Below are positions 46,280 to 57,145 of a stretch of 64,000 bases of DNA, in pieces. The notes below the pieces were generated by a model. That model had not been told where the DNA came from, did not search any database, and saw only the letters and a program-made list of their open reading frames with translations. The position numbers and the translations under genes are program-made. How positions within the stretch are numbered: the stretch's first letter is position 1; each line of letters begins with the position of its first letter. Source of the stretch: Okapia johnstoni (Eukaryota > Chordata > Mammalia > Artiodactyla > Giraffidae); NCBI GenBank assembly GCA_024291935.2, contig CM044314.1, forward strand, positions 27,688,001 to 27,752,000, read 5' to 3'.

Positions 46280-48469
46280 AGGCTCCCTTCTGCAAACTGC
46301 TTACTGTCCCCAAGCCTTCATGTCCTCCATGTAAAATGAGGACTAGTGGGAGAACTGCTGAAAAAGCACTCAGCACAGGTCTGGCACATGGCAGGGGCCC
46401 AAGGATCTATCCTTCCCATTCCAGTCTCCTGTGCCCGCTCCAAGAGGTACCATATCGCAGCCAGGTGCCCCTAACCGCCCCCTCTCTGAACATCCTACGT
46501 AAGATCAGGAAAATGGGCTCAGAGCAGGTTCAGAGCAGACGCCACTTGCGCCTGTAGCGAAGGGCAGGACGTGAGCAGACAAGCTTTTCCAGGTGCGGTA
46601 AGCCAGCCTGGGCTCTCGCCCCAGCCCCAGAGAAGAGGCCACTGCAGTGAGAGAACCCGGAGGTGCCAAGGGGGAGAGCTCAAACTGCCTCCTGTTCCCT
46701 TGGGAACTGGAGGGGGTGTCAGGATGCACGCCCTTTCTGCACTCAGCTGGGAATGAGCTGGTAGATAATTTCTCCCTCCCAGCAGAGACTGTTCTTCCCC
46801 TCCCCCGTCGCCACGCCCCCACCCCTCCCCAGCCCACCAGTTCTCTGGGCAACCCGGGTTTGCAGTTTGGGCCTTTCTTTCTACACACAATTGACATGGA
46901 GAGCCCGAATCTGGTCCATTCAAACACCACATGGAACACTCTGTTTTTGTCACTCAGCTTCCAGAAACATGATCTTAGCCAAGAGAGGCAAAATCCAAAT
47001 GGCCAGTCCTCTTCCAGTGATAATGTTTGTTCTTCCTCCCGTGGCATGGTGTTTTCTGAAATTTATAGATTTAACATTTTAAATTATTTTTAATGGGGGC
47101 TCCTACATAGACACCAAGTTCTGGTTACTTTTTCCCCTAATGCTGAAAAGGTTCGATTCTTCCATCTATCCATCAACAAATCGCATTGAATGACGGTGCT
47201 CAGTGACCCAGGATGCCACTGGAGACAAAACACACCATACATATTTTCTGGTCTCCCTGGAAAATTAGTGCAAACACTTTCATCACTGCAGAGAGGGAAA
47301 ATATGCACAGAAGAGGTGAAGATTTGCTTTAGGTTTTTTGTTTTTGTTTTTCTAAGAAGAGATCTCTCCCTCTTGCAAACAGTGAAAGTTATATTGTTCT
47401 TATTTGTCTGCAAATTAACCAGTTAACTTGAATTCCCGCGCATCTCACTCACTTGCTCCCAGTCAAGGCCCTCTTTCTCCCCACCTTGTGTTCTATATAT
47501 GCCAGGATCACAGAATTTCCTTCTTTATAGTGGCTTGAAATTCATTTCATTTTCCTCCTGCGTTGTTAAAAGTAGTGTTGAAAATATTTTAATTTGAATT
47601 CCTATCCCCTACGTCCCTCTCTTTAAACCCCATTTTAAGGAATCCTCTTTTGTTCAGGAAGGGCTTGTTTTTAATTCGGTTGGGTTGCTCAGCTCTTTTT
47701 CTCTCTTCTGCTAAGTTTTCCCCTTTATGAAGAGATACAATCTCACCCTCTGGAAATTAAGCGAGAGGAGACCCCGGAGCTCTGGGCCTCTTGGGAGCTC
47801 TCACGTTGTGCTGTCTGTGAAGTCGCCCATCTGTGAGGTGGGGGGGACAACTACTCTTACTATACAGAAATGGTGCCTGAATGCTTTAAGATGAAAATGT
47901 TTGTGTGCAGGGTGGTCTATTTAAAACAGCTCCCCCATGATGCAATGCAACTTGAAAAGGAAACTCTTTCAGATGAGTCACTCATTTAACAATAATAATT
48001 AGCATTTGGGAATCTTGCTTGGAACACCCAGCAGAATATTTTATTGATTCCTTAAGAGTTTCCACACTCTGGCTGGGCCCTCAACAAAGCAACATATTAA
48101 AGACTAACATTCAAATTCATTCGTAGGAGTTTGGAATGGGGGAGACCAAGTTTACAACAGTTCAGGAGAAAAGAACTTAGGGAATTAAGAAGACTTCAGG
48201 TTTAGATAAGCCATCAGGGGGACCAAGCTGTTCAAAAAGCCAATAAAATGTTGGGATGCAATAATAAAAGTCTAACATCTAGAACAAAGAAAGTGATGGG
48301 CCCATTGTACTCTCTTATAGTCAGGCCATATTGGGATATTTTTTCAGTTATAGGCAGTGGATTTTAAAATAGACATTAATAAGAAAGCACCAAGGAGGAG
48401 AATCTGAATAATGAAGGATCTGAAAACCATGCAAAATAATCATGCCTAGATTAGCTAGAAGAACAGAGT
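46280..48469. other. Intergenic island, GC-rich then AT-rich, non-repetitive
   Basis: 46500-46860 is GC-rich with open frames of up to 180 codons on the minus strand (46505-47047) and 148 on the plus strand (46647-47093). None has a recognisable motif, and both strands are open together, which points to base composition. 47890-48060 has ATF/CEBP and AP-1 type motifs. Confidence 0.4.
47938..47985. promoter_or_regulatory. Candidate CEBP/ATF element plus AP-1 site
   Basis: TGATGCAAT (47938-47946) equals the C/EBP-ATF composite element. 27 bp later lies ATGAGTCACTCAT (47973-47985), a palindrome around the AP-1 core TGAGTCA. Motif match only. Confidence 0.35.
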
Positions 48470-48570
48470 TCTGAGTTAGATACAGTCCCAGCTCTATAAC
48501 TTATCAGCTGTGAGCTTGGGAAAGCTACTTAACCTTGCCTCTGTGTCCTCATCTATAAAAATAGAATAAT
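48470..48570 (+). mobile_element. MIR SINE relic
   Basis: 'ttatcagctgtgagcttggg' and 'aaagctacttaaccttgcct', 'tgtgtcctcatctataaaa' are classic MIR core text. Confidence 0.8.
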
Positions 48571-48583
48571 AATAATAAACCTA

Positions 48584-48811
48584 TGTGTGCACGCGTGCTA
48601 AGACACTTCAGTTGTGTCTGACTCTGTGCGACCCCATGGACTGTAGCCCGCCAGGCTCCTCTGTTCGTGAGATTCTCCAGGCAAGAAGACTGGAGTGCAT
48701 TGCTATACCCTCCTCCAGGGGATCTTCCCGACCCAGGGATCAAACTCACATTTCTTAAGTCTCCTGCATTGGCAGGCAATTTCTTTACCACTAGTGCCAC
48801 CTAAGAAGCCT
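48584..48811 (-). mobile_element. Bov-tA SINE
   Basis: 'cgtgctaagacacttcagtt', 'catggactgtagcccgccag', '...ctcctgcattggcaggcaa' and 'cactagtgccacctaagaag'. Confidence 0.95.
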
Positions 48812-48889
48812 GTGATAACATATGTGAAGGCAGCTTATAAACTGAAAATTGCTACACAACTATAAGGAAATACAATGACTATGTTTTGT

Positions 48890-49040
48890 TATCAATAATA
48901 ATATCTAATATTTGCTGAACATATGTTATATGCCAGGCACTGTGCCACAACGTATACATGAATGATCCATAGGATCATTTTAGTTTATATGCTGACTTCA
49001 CAGATAACATCACATTTTCTCATGTTCACATTTAATAAGA
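48890..49040 (+). mobile_element. MIR-family relic
   Basis: 'taatatctaatatttgctga' and 'tatgccaggcactgtgccac' match the 5' part of a MIR-like element. Confidence 0.6.
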
Positions 49041-50109
49041 GTTAGTCACTATTAGTCTCATTTTTGGAAGAAGAGAACTTCATGTGTCCATAGGGCTTTT
49101 CCTTCCTTCTCAGCTACTGAGCACTGATCTCCTATGCTACCACCATACTGTCCTCACAACCCAGAGTGGCATCTTGGTACCCAGCTGCTGACTGGGTGGA
49201 ACTGTCCTACTCCTGAGGAGGGGGCTGTGGACAGCCCAGACGGAGAGTCCATTCGGCTGACAATCCATTCGGCTGGTGTTTGTGATCACAAAGCCTCTAG
49301 TATCTGACCTTCTGTGAATGGCTGTATCTATAAGTGATAAATAGATAATTGTGCATTGTTGTCAGGCTCATTGCCTTGAGAAAGAAGAGCACCCAAACTG
49401 GCAGCAGTAGCGCCTTAAGCAAGTGATTTAACATCTGTGCATGTTAGTTTCCTTAACCAAGAAACAGAGACCCTTCCTGAATTAGGCAGTTTGTGAATCA
49501 AATGTGTTAGCATCTGATAGTCTTCTGAAAATACCAGAAAGTGCCCACGACAGCATTGTCAATTACAAAGCCGGTGAAACCTTTAAACACCAAAAACACT
49601 GTAGGTCAAGGATATGTTAAACAGAGGAGACTTATGTAAGAGTCATTGGGCAGGTATTGATAAAGAGACCTTCATGTATCTGGAGAGGGGACCCTTGCTT
49701 ATGTCATGAGCCTTCCAACATAGCAACCTGGCTCACCCAGTTCTGCCTTGGCTGCCTACATAAAAGCCCAGGCAGGCACACCCTGACTCCTGGCCTCCCC
49801 ACTTTCTTTGGGGAATTCTCTGGACTTTTCTAGTGTCCTAACCTTTCACCCTATCTGCCCTTTTACACTTCTGCTTTAGTCACCCTTATCATTTCTGGTT
49901 ATTCTTCTGGCACAATCTCTGGCCCTCAGAAACTGTCTTCTCAAGCCAACCTCCAGTCCCTGGGAAAAGGAGCAAAGGATTCACGCTTCATAAGGTACCT
50001 CAAGGACCACCTTAGAGGTCACCTCAAGGACATGGCATTTCTGGAGTTGAGGTCTGAGCCTTAATGTGAGGTCTACAGAAAAGCTCATGACTTTGGTCTT
50101 GGCAGTGAT
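49041..50109. other. Intergenic, no gene recognised
   Basis: Contains a 12-bp repeat tccattcggctg at 49248-49259 and 49264-49275. Otherwise non-repetitive as far as I can see. Confidence 0.45.
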
Positions 50110-50381
50110 ATCATGCACAAGACACGAAAACACAGGCATGAAAAGCAAAAATAAACAAGTGTGACTCTACCAAGCTAAAAGGCTTCTGCATAACAAAGGT
50201 AACCATCAATAGAATAAAAAGGGAACCTACAGAATTGGAGAAAATATTTGCAAAATATATATCTGATTAGAGGCTTATTTCCAAAATAGATGAGGCACTC
50301 CTACAAAAAACTAATAACCAATTTAAAAATGGTCAAAGGACTCCAACAACATTTCTCTAAGGGCGATGTACAAATAGACAA
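50110..50381 (+). mobile_element. L1 ORF2 3' fragment, left part
   Basis: 'accaagctaaaaggcttctg', '...attggagaaaatatttgca' and 'aaaatggtcaaaggactcc' encode degraded L1 ORF2 C-terminal text. Confidence 0.8.
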
Positions 50382-50708
50382 TGTGCTTAGTCGCTCAGCT
50401 GTATCCAACTCTTTGCAACCCCATGGACTGTAGCCGACCAGGCTCCTCTGTCCGTGGGGATTCTCCAGGCAAGAATACTGGAATGGGCTGTCATGCCGTC
50501 CTCCAGAGGATCTTCCCAACCCAGGGATCAAACCCAGGCCTCCCGCACTACAGGCGGATTCTTTACCATCTGAGCCACCAGGGAAGTGCAAGAATACTGA
50601 AGTGGGTAGCCTATCCCTTCTCCAGAAGATCTTTCGGACCCAGGAATTGAACCAGGGTCTCCTGCATTGCAGGCAGATTCTTCACCAGCTGAGCTACCAG
50701 GGAAGCCC
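50382..50708 (-). mobile_element. Bov-tA3-like SINE with a duplicated head, in L1
   Basis: Body 50382-50585 ends in a head 'ctgagccaccagggaagtg', followed by a second head to 'gagctaccagggaagcccc'. Confidence 0.93.
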
Positions 50709-51130
50709 CGAATAGGCAATAGGTACAAGAATAATGCTCAATGTTTACTGTTCATCAGGGAAGTGCAAATCAAACCCGCAATGAAATACCATCTCACACC
50801 TGTTAGAATGGTTTTTATTTAAAAAAAAAAAAGACAACAAGTGTTGGCAAGGTTGTGGAGAAGTTGGAACCTTGTACCCTCCTAGTGGGAATGCAAAATG
50901 GTGCAAAACTACAAAAAACAGTATGGAGCTTCCTCAAAAATTAAAAAACAGAACTTACCATATGATCTTACTTTCCTACTTCTGGGTATTTATCCAAAAA
51001 AATTGAAATCAAGATCTCAAAGACATATTACCACTACCATGTTCATTGTAGCACTATTGTCAATGCAAAGATGTAAAAACAATCTAACTGTCCATCTACT
51101 GATAAATGGACAAAACAAATGTGTGTGTGT
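50709..51130 (+). mobile_element. L1 ORF2 3' fragment, right part
   Basis: 'gtgcaaatcaaacccgcaat', 'gttgtggagaagttggaacc', '...ttctgggtatttatccaaa' and '...ccatctactgataaatgga' continue the L1 broken by the SINE. Confidence 0.8.
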
Positions 51131-53399
51131 GCATACATGCATGCAGGTGAGAGAGAGAAGGAGAGAGAATCTATCAGTTCAGACGCAGAAACATCCTGCC
51201 CAGGTTTAACCTGGGCAAGGTTAAACCTACATTTTGCTTTAGAATCAAGCTTATAGTATGGCAATGCCTGGAATAAAAATAAAGATATTCAAAGTTAATC
51301 AGTTTATTTTTTAAAGGATTTTATATGTATGCATATGTATCTGTGTGTCTCTGTGTGTGTCTGTTTGTGTGTCAGTGGTTGAAAGGAATAACACTAGTTC
51401 TCTCTAATGGGTTGAAAGTATTTTTTCTCTGTCTTTTCTCAATTTTATTTTCTAACTTAAGAAATTTATGAAGAATTTGTATTACTGAATAATAAGAAAG
51501 TAATAAGAGCTTTACAACAATCTGGGGCTATTGTAACTGGTTCATAGAAAGTAACATTAGAAATGTCCCAATTTCCGAAAGATGGTGAATTGGCAGAACC
51601 TGCTAGGGTCCATCCAATATCCATTCTCTCCTTGTTCCTTACGATCAATCTATGACTTTATTTGGGGGGGCACTGGGCCCAGAAATCACTCACCTTCTCT
51701 TGCAGCCAAGAGTGTTCACTCAACCCAGTTCTAAATGACAAAATGTGAGCATAAGTCACGGGGTGGAGCTTTAACTTTATTCTTGTTGTGATTTTCTTCT
51801 ATCACATGCCTGTGTTAGCAGAAGTTTGTATGAAGTATGAATTCAAGCATTTTTCTAGCCCAAGAAAATTTTAACACAGAATTGAAGATCGTGAAAGCCA
51901 GGTGGGCAAACACCTGGAAATAGCATAGGGGCAGAATCCTTAATAGGGTACAACACCCATTTGCCCTTCTCACAAGAATGTTGGACTGTGATTAGACTCC
52001 AAATTTGGAGGTCTTTTCAAATGAACTCGACAAAGCAGTGGCAGTAGACCAAGGGAAGGAAGGCAGGTGAGGTGTGAGTCTTTTCCTCTCCTAAATTCAG
52101 TAATTCTGAATGTCACAAAGGTTCTTTGTTTAAGAATGCTGCATGTTCCAAGCAATTCCCGGAATTTTTTAAATGGCTTCCACTTTCCTGGAGAAGAAGC
52201 TTGTAATGATCTGCTTGGCTCTCTGCCTTTATAGCCTCTACTGGAGTCACTTAACCCCCAATTTGTAGGTTCAGCCCTGCTCTCAACCCCATCCCTAGGC
52301 AGGGGGAGGTATGTCCACCCAGTCTCTCCTGCCTGTCCTCCCCAATCACCTGGCTCATCTATGAAAAGCAAGGATTCCTGTTAGTCTCTGGTAGAGATGG
52401 ACATTTTGCTCCTGAATAGAAGTAAAAAATAAATGATGTGTTAATTTTTAAAGCCCATTTATAAATATAAAATGAAGGTGAAATCTTAAAAAAAAAAAAA
52501 GTGTTCCAAAACACCCACCACATATCCGCACTGTGAGGTGGTCAAGGCATTTTTAACGCATGGGGACCTTCTGCTTCCAAATGGTCACAGGAAGCTTAGG
52601 CTATCCTTTAGGATTTATTCTAATTTTCCAGGAAACACCCCATTTAAAGGAAGAAAAAAATATTTTAAAAGAATCCCGTGAAGCCTTCACTATACAACCT
52701 TTAACACACAGCCTCTTCCCTTAAAAACTTACATATTTCCTTACTATTCCACTTGTATTCAGGCAGGTAAAAACTGGCTTTTTTTTTTTAACTTAAGGAA
52801 AGTACTTCGATGAAATTTAACAGCCCTAGTGAATTAAGCTGAGGAAAATGCAGAAGGCTTTAATAAGAACAAACCTATTGAAATGAAAGAGCCTATACAT
52901 TGTTCTACTGACAGACTTACTAGCAGAGCAAACCAGATGTAGGTTGCCAAGGGAAGTTCAGCTTGTAAACTGTAAGAAAAGAGTATACTGCCAGGCTCTG
53001 CTGGGCTGTTATTTCTTCATTAAAATGCACTGTCAATCAGGTTGAAAAGAAATGTCTAATTAACACCATAGGGCACCAAAAATTTAGTGTCAGAAACTCA
53101 ACTGCCATCCCGTTTTACAACTGTATCTCTCTAAGCAACTCCATGCATCTCTTTCAACCTTTCTCCCTTAATAGAGCCCCCCTTCAACTCAATATTCTAG
53201 CTTATGATCAAAAGCATCTCAGAAATTGCAAAATACATTGCTTTAGTCTCCTCTTTATAGCTATGAATTAACTAGAACTAAAGTTTCTAGCAACATCCTT
53301 TCTTTTGCTTTAGGCCCTGCATCAATGCGAGGACCAAAAATACAATAGAAGATGACAACAACCAACAGGTTCCCCCTCCTAGACATGGAAGAATTAAAA
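51131..53399. other. Intergenic, no gene recognised
   Basis: Starts with overlapping short palindromes (51200-51228). 51660-52440 is unremarkable. 52780-53110 looks non-repetitive with TAAT motifs and is a possible conserved element. The minus-strand frame of 133 codons at 51970-52371 has no known domain. Confidence 0.45.
51200..51228. repeat. Two overlapping short palindromes
   Basis: Hairpin 1: cccaggtt (51200-51207) with aacctggg (51209-51216). Hairpin 2: aggtttaacc (51202-51211) with ggttaaacct (51219-51228). They share bases, so only one can form at a time. Confidence 0.85.
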
Positions 53400-53600
53400 G
53401 AGCTCTAGCCTGGGAGAGTCTAGTGCTGGCTTCACCACTAAACAGCTTGTGTGGCCTGGGGGAGTCTTCCTTCATACTCTTGAGTCTCAACTTCACCACT
53501 CATAAAGTAGGGATAAGTAACAAGGTCTTGTCAGCCTACTTCAAGGATTGCTTCCAGGATCAAATGAGATGGGGCCTAGAAGAGGGCTTTGTAATATTTG
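53400..53600 (+). mobile_element. MIR SINE relic
   Basis: 'gcttcaccactaaacagctt' and 'gtgtggcctgggggagtctt', '...gattgcttccaggatcaaa' match the MIR layout. Confidence 0.6.
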
Positions 53601-55149
53601 ATGCACGATTATTAATACCCTGTGTCAGCAGAGTTGTGTGAAGTCCACATGTGTTTGGTTAGCAGGAAGCTTACTGCATCCTGATGCTTCCTGAGGGGTT
53701 ACGTAGCTCCCCTCTGCTCACACAAGGCTCATACTCAGGTCATGGGGGCCAAGTGTAAGTTCAGGATGAATCCAGGGATTTGGGTTGGGGAGAAGTTCTA
53801 GGAGAAGGGAATACAAGATGTTAATCAGAGCCTCTAAGGCTTAGACTAGAATCCTCCCTACTCACTTGACATCCAGCCACCAAATATCGTTGGTTTCTCC
53901 ATCAAAATTGCTTTTCTTCTTCCACAGATTCTCTCCATTCTCATTTCTCCTAGGAGCACACACCAGCACTCCCGCTGTGGAATTTCCAGTTGATCTTTAT
54001 GGCACCCTTTCACCTTCTAGTCCCTTCTGCATACAGGTACCAGATTAGTCCTAGTTAAACTCCACTTAACGTATGTCAGTCTCACAATGGTTCCATTATG
54101 TCTGTATCCAAAGTCCTACGTTTTTCACCTGGCAAGGCTCCCCACAGTTATGCCACTATCTGCTTTGCAGGTTCATCTCTAATCACTTCTCTTTCTACAT
54201 CTGCCTGGTCATTTTGAAGTCTCTTGTTCCTTATTTATACTTTTAATAGCCTCTTTCATTTCTTCAAATATATTCAACATAGTAACTTTATACTCTGTGA
54301 TCATTTTAATATTTGGTATCTTTGTTGATCTGGATCTATGGTTTGTTATTTTACTGTCACTCATAGTACATTGTTTACTCACACATTTTCTGATTAAAAA
54401 AAAAAATTCTTTTTGACTCACGTTCCCTATAATTTTGTCTAAAGAAGTTCTTAGAGGCCTGGTTTAAGAAGCATCCCTCCAGAGAAAATTTTAGTTTGCA
54501 TCTGCCATATATCTCAGGCACTGTCAACCCTGGTTTACTCTGAACCAAATTCTTAGCTGAAATTTATCAAATCACGTGGGCAGTGTGAATTTAGGCCACA
54601 CTCTACCATAAGGAGCTGGCCTGCGGTTGTGAATTCTTGGTGGTGTTTTGTTTCTTTTTTTTTCCCTGAGCTACAACCAAAGAGGACAAGTTTTCTTCCA
54701 GTCTCCCTGTGAGGTGGCAGACTTTTGTACAGATAACCCACTGAAGTAGTTGCAGGTTTATGTGGGAATCTCCAGTCTGACATCCCTTGTCTTTGTCATC
54801 CTTGGACAGCCTGGCTCCAGGCAGTCAGGGGCTGACAAAGCCTCCCACGGAAGCAGCTGGTTTCAGTGCTCATTAATTCCTTACATCCGTCCTTTTCATA
54901 CATTTTAGAATTCAAGGGTTTCCCTTATTTTTTGAAAATTTAGCTATACATTTAAAAAGACAAATAATCCAAAATTTTAGGGACTTTGTAGGGGAGGAAT
55001 TTTCAGGACATATTACTATGACTTCTACATAAAACCTCTTGGATCATCCAAATAATCTTTTCTCAAGCCTGCCATGCACCTTGCAGACTCCTCACCATAG
55101 CACACTGTTTAGAATAGTGTAGCCATCCTCACCACTCCCACCTTGAGGC
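53601..55149. other. Intergenic; likely L2 and L1/HAL1 relics
   Basis: 54060-54210 resembles L2 ('acctggcaaggctccccaca'). 54215-54500 resembles L1/HAL1 antisense ('atagcctctttcatttcttc', '...ctggatctatggtttgtta'). The rest is not recognised, and there is no coding signal. Confidence 0.4.
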
Positions 55150-55425
55150 TTGTCTAAGCATTGCTCCTTTATTAAGGGCCAGCGAGGCCCACTTCCTCCA
55201 ATAAAGCCTTTCCTCACTACTTTCTGTACTAATCTCTATCGTACTTTGTATCACCCAGTTGTCATTTACCTGTGCTATAATGCTCCCTTACCATGTTATT
55301 TATCTTTAACTGCAGTACTGAGGGCTTCTCATATGTCAAGCACAAAGCAAAGTACTTTTTATGTATTGTATCATTTAAACTCATAAAAACCTTAAGTGAC
55401 TCTAGCACCTGTTTTTTAAGACTTT
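55150..55425 (+). mobile_element. L2 relic followed by a MIR-like relic
   Basis: 'cacttcctccaataaagcct' and '...atcacccagttgtcattta' are L2-like. 55320-55425 ('agggcttctcatatgtcaag', '...gtatcatttaaactcataa') is MIR-like. Confidence 0.55.
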
Positions 55426-55429
55426 TTTT

Positions 55430-56630
55430 GAATAGCAATCTTAGATTCTGAACAAAATTGGGAGGAGGTTACAGAAATAGCCCATATACCCTCTGGTCCC
55501 CCCTACTCCACATTCATAGTTTCCTGCATTATCAATATCCCCCACCAGAATAGTATATATTTGTTACAATTCATAAACCTACACTGACACATCATTATCA
55601 CCCAAAGTCCATAGTTTACATTATGTTGAACATTCTATGGTTTTGGATAAACGTATAATAACATGTATCCACCACTATAGTAGTGTACAGAGTAATTTCA
55701 CTGCCCTAAAAAATCTTTTGTTCTCCATCTGTCCATCCCTCCCTCTCTGCAACTGCTGGCAACGACATATCTTTTTACTTTCTCCAATGTTTTGACTTTT
55801 CCAGAATGTCATATTGTTGGAATTATTGAGTATTTAGCCTTTTCAGATTGTTTTCTTTCACTTAGTAGTATATACTCAAGGATTTTCCATGTCTTTTTAT
55901 GGCTTGGTAGCTCAATTCTTTTTAATGATGAATCATATCCCATTGCCTGGATGTACCACAGCTATCTATTCGTCCACTAAAGGACATCTTGGTTGCTTCC
56001 AAGTTTTGAAAATTATGAATAAAGCTTTTATAAACATCTGTATGTAGGTTTTTATATGCACATAAGTTTTCAACTCCTTTAAGTAAATACCAAGGAGCAT
56101 AACTGCTGAGTCTTATGATAAAAATATGCTTAGTCTTTTTGAGAAACTACCAAACTATCGTCCATAGCAGTCGTATTGTATTCCCACAAACAATGAATGA
56201 GAATTCGCAGTGTTTCACATTCCCACCAGTATTTGGTGTTGCCAGTGTTCTGAATCTTGGCCTTTCTAATATGTGTGTAGTAGTATATCATTGTTGTTTC
56301 AGTCTGCATTTCTCTTATGTCATACGATGTGGAATATTTATCATATGCTTATTTGTCATCCGTATATCTTCATGAGGTATGCTAACATTATTGGCCCATT
56401 TTTAAAACTGCATTGTTCATTTTTTTAATTGTTAAGTTTGAAGAATACATGTTTATTTTGGATAATGGTCCTTTATTAGACATGTCTTTTGCAAATATTG
56501 TCTCCAAGTCTGTGGCTTATCTTTTTATCCTCTTGAGAGTATCATTTATAGACAGAACACTTTAATGAAGTTCAGCTAATTCTTTCACAGACTGTGTTTT
56601 TGTTGTTGTATCTAAAAAGTTATTGCCACA
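55430..56630 (-). mobile_element. Old L1 (L1M-type) antisense, segment 1
   Basis: 'acagaaatagcccatatacc', '...gacacatcattatcaccca', '...aatcatatcccattgcctgg' and '...ccaccagtatttggtgttg' are L1M 3' region in reverse. Two younger L1s break it at 56631 and about 57146. Confidence 0.8.
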
Positions 56631-57078
56631 TTTGCTGCAACATAGATGGACCTAGAGAGTGTCATACTAAGTGAAGTAAGTCTGACAGAGAAGAAATATT
56701 ATATGAAATCCCTTATACGTGGAATTAAAAAAAGAAACAATCCAAATGAACTTACTTGCAAAACAGAAAGAGACTCACAGACTTCAAGAGCGAGTTTATG
56801 GTTGCTGGGGAAAAGCATGGGGAGAAGCAATAGTTAGGGAGTGTGGGATGGGCATGTACACACTGCTATATTTAAAATGGATAACCAATAAGGACCTACT
56901 GTATAGCACAGGGAACTCTGCTCAATGTTATGTGGCAGCCTGGATGGGAGGGGGGTTTGGGGGTGAATGGATACATGTATATGTATGGCTGAATCCCTTC
57001 ACTGTTCATTGAAACTATCACAACATTGTTTGTTAATCAGCTATACCCCAATACACAATAAAAAGCTTTTTAAAAAAT
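56631..57078 (+). mobile_element. Younger L1 3' end, plus strand
   Basis: Starts in ORF2 C-terminal text (MDLESVILSEVSLTEKKYY), then the 3' UTR: 'gttgctggggaaaagcatgg', 'gcacagggaactctgctcaa', 'atcagctataccccaataca' and an A-rich end. Flanks 'aaaaagttattgccac' and 'aaaaatagtcatcacc' look like a diverged target-site duplication. Confidence 0.88.
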
Positions 57079-57145
57079 AACAAAAATAGTCATCACCAAA
57101 TTCAAGGTCCCCCAGATTTTCTCCTGTTATTTTCTAAGAGTTTTT
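57079..57145 (-). mobile_element. Old L1 antisense, segment 2
   Basis: 'caccaaattcaaggtccccc' and 'agattttctcctgttatttt' fit between segments 1 and 3 of the same old L1. Confidence 0.7.

Noticed and set aside
46505..47047. 180-codon minus-strand frame as a gene
   Set aside because: No domain, GC-rich, and the opposite strand is open too; no splice or promoter logic seen.
51970..52371. 133-codon minus-strand frame
   Set aside because: No recognisable motif; single exon in intergenic DNA.
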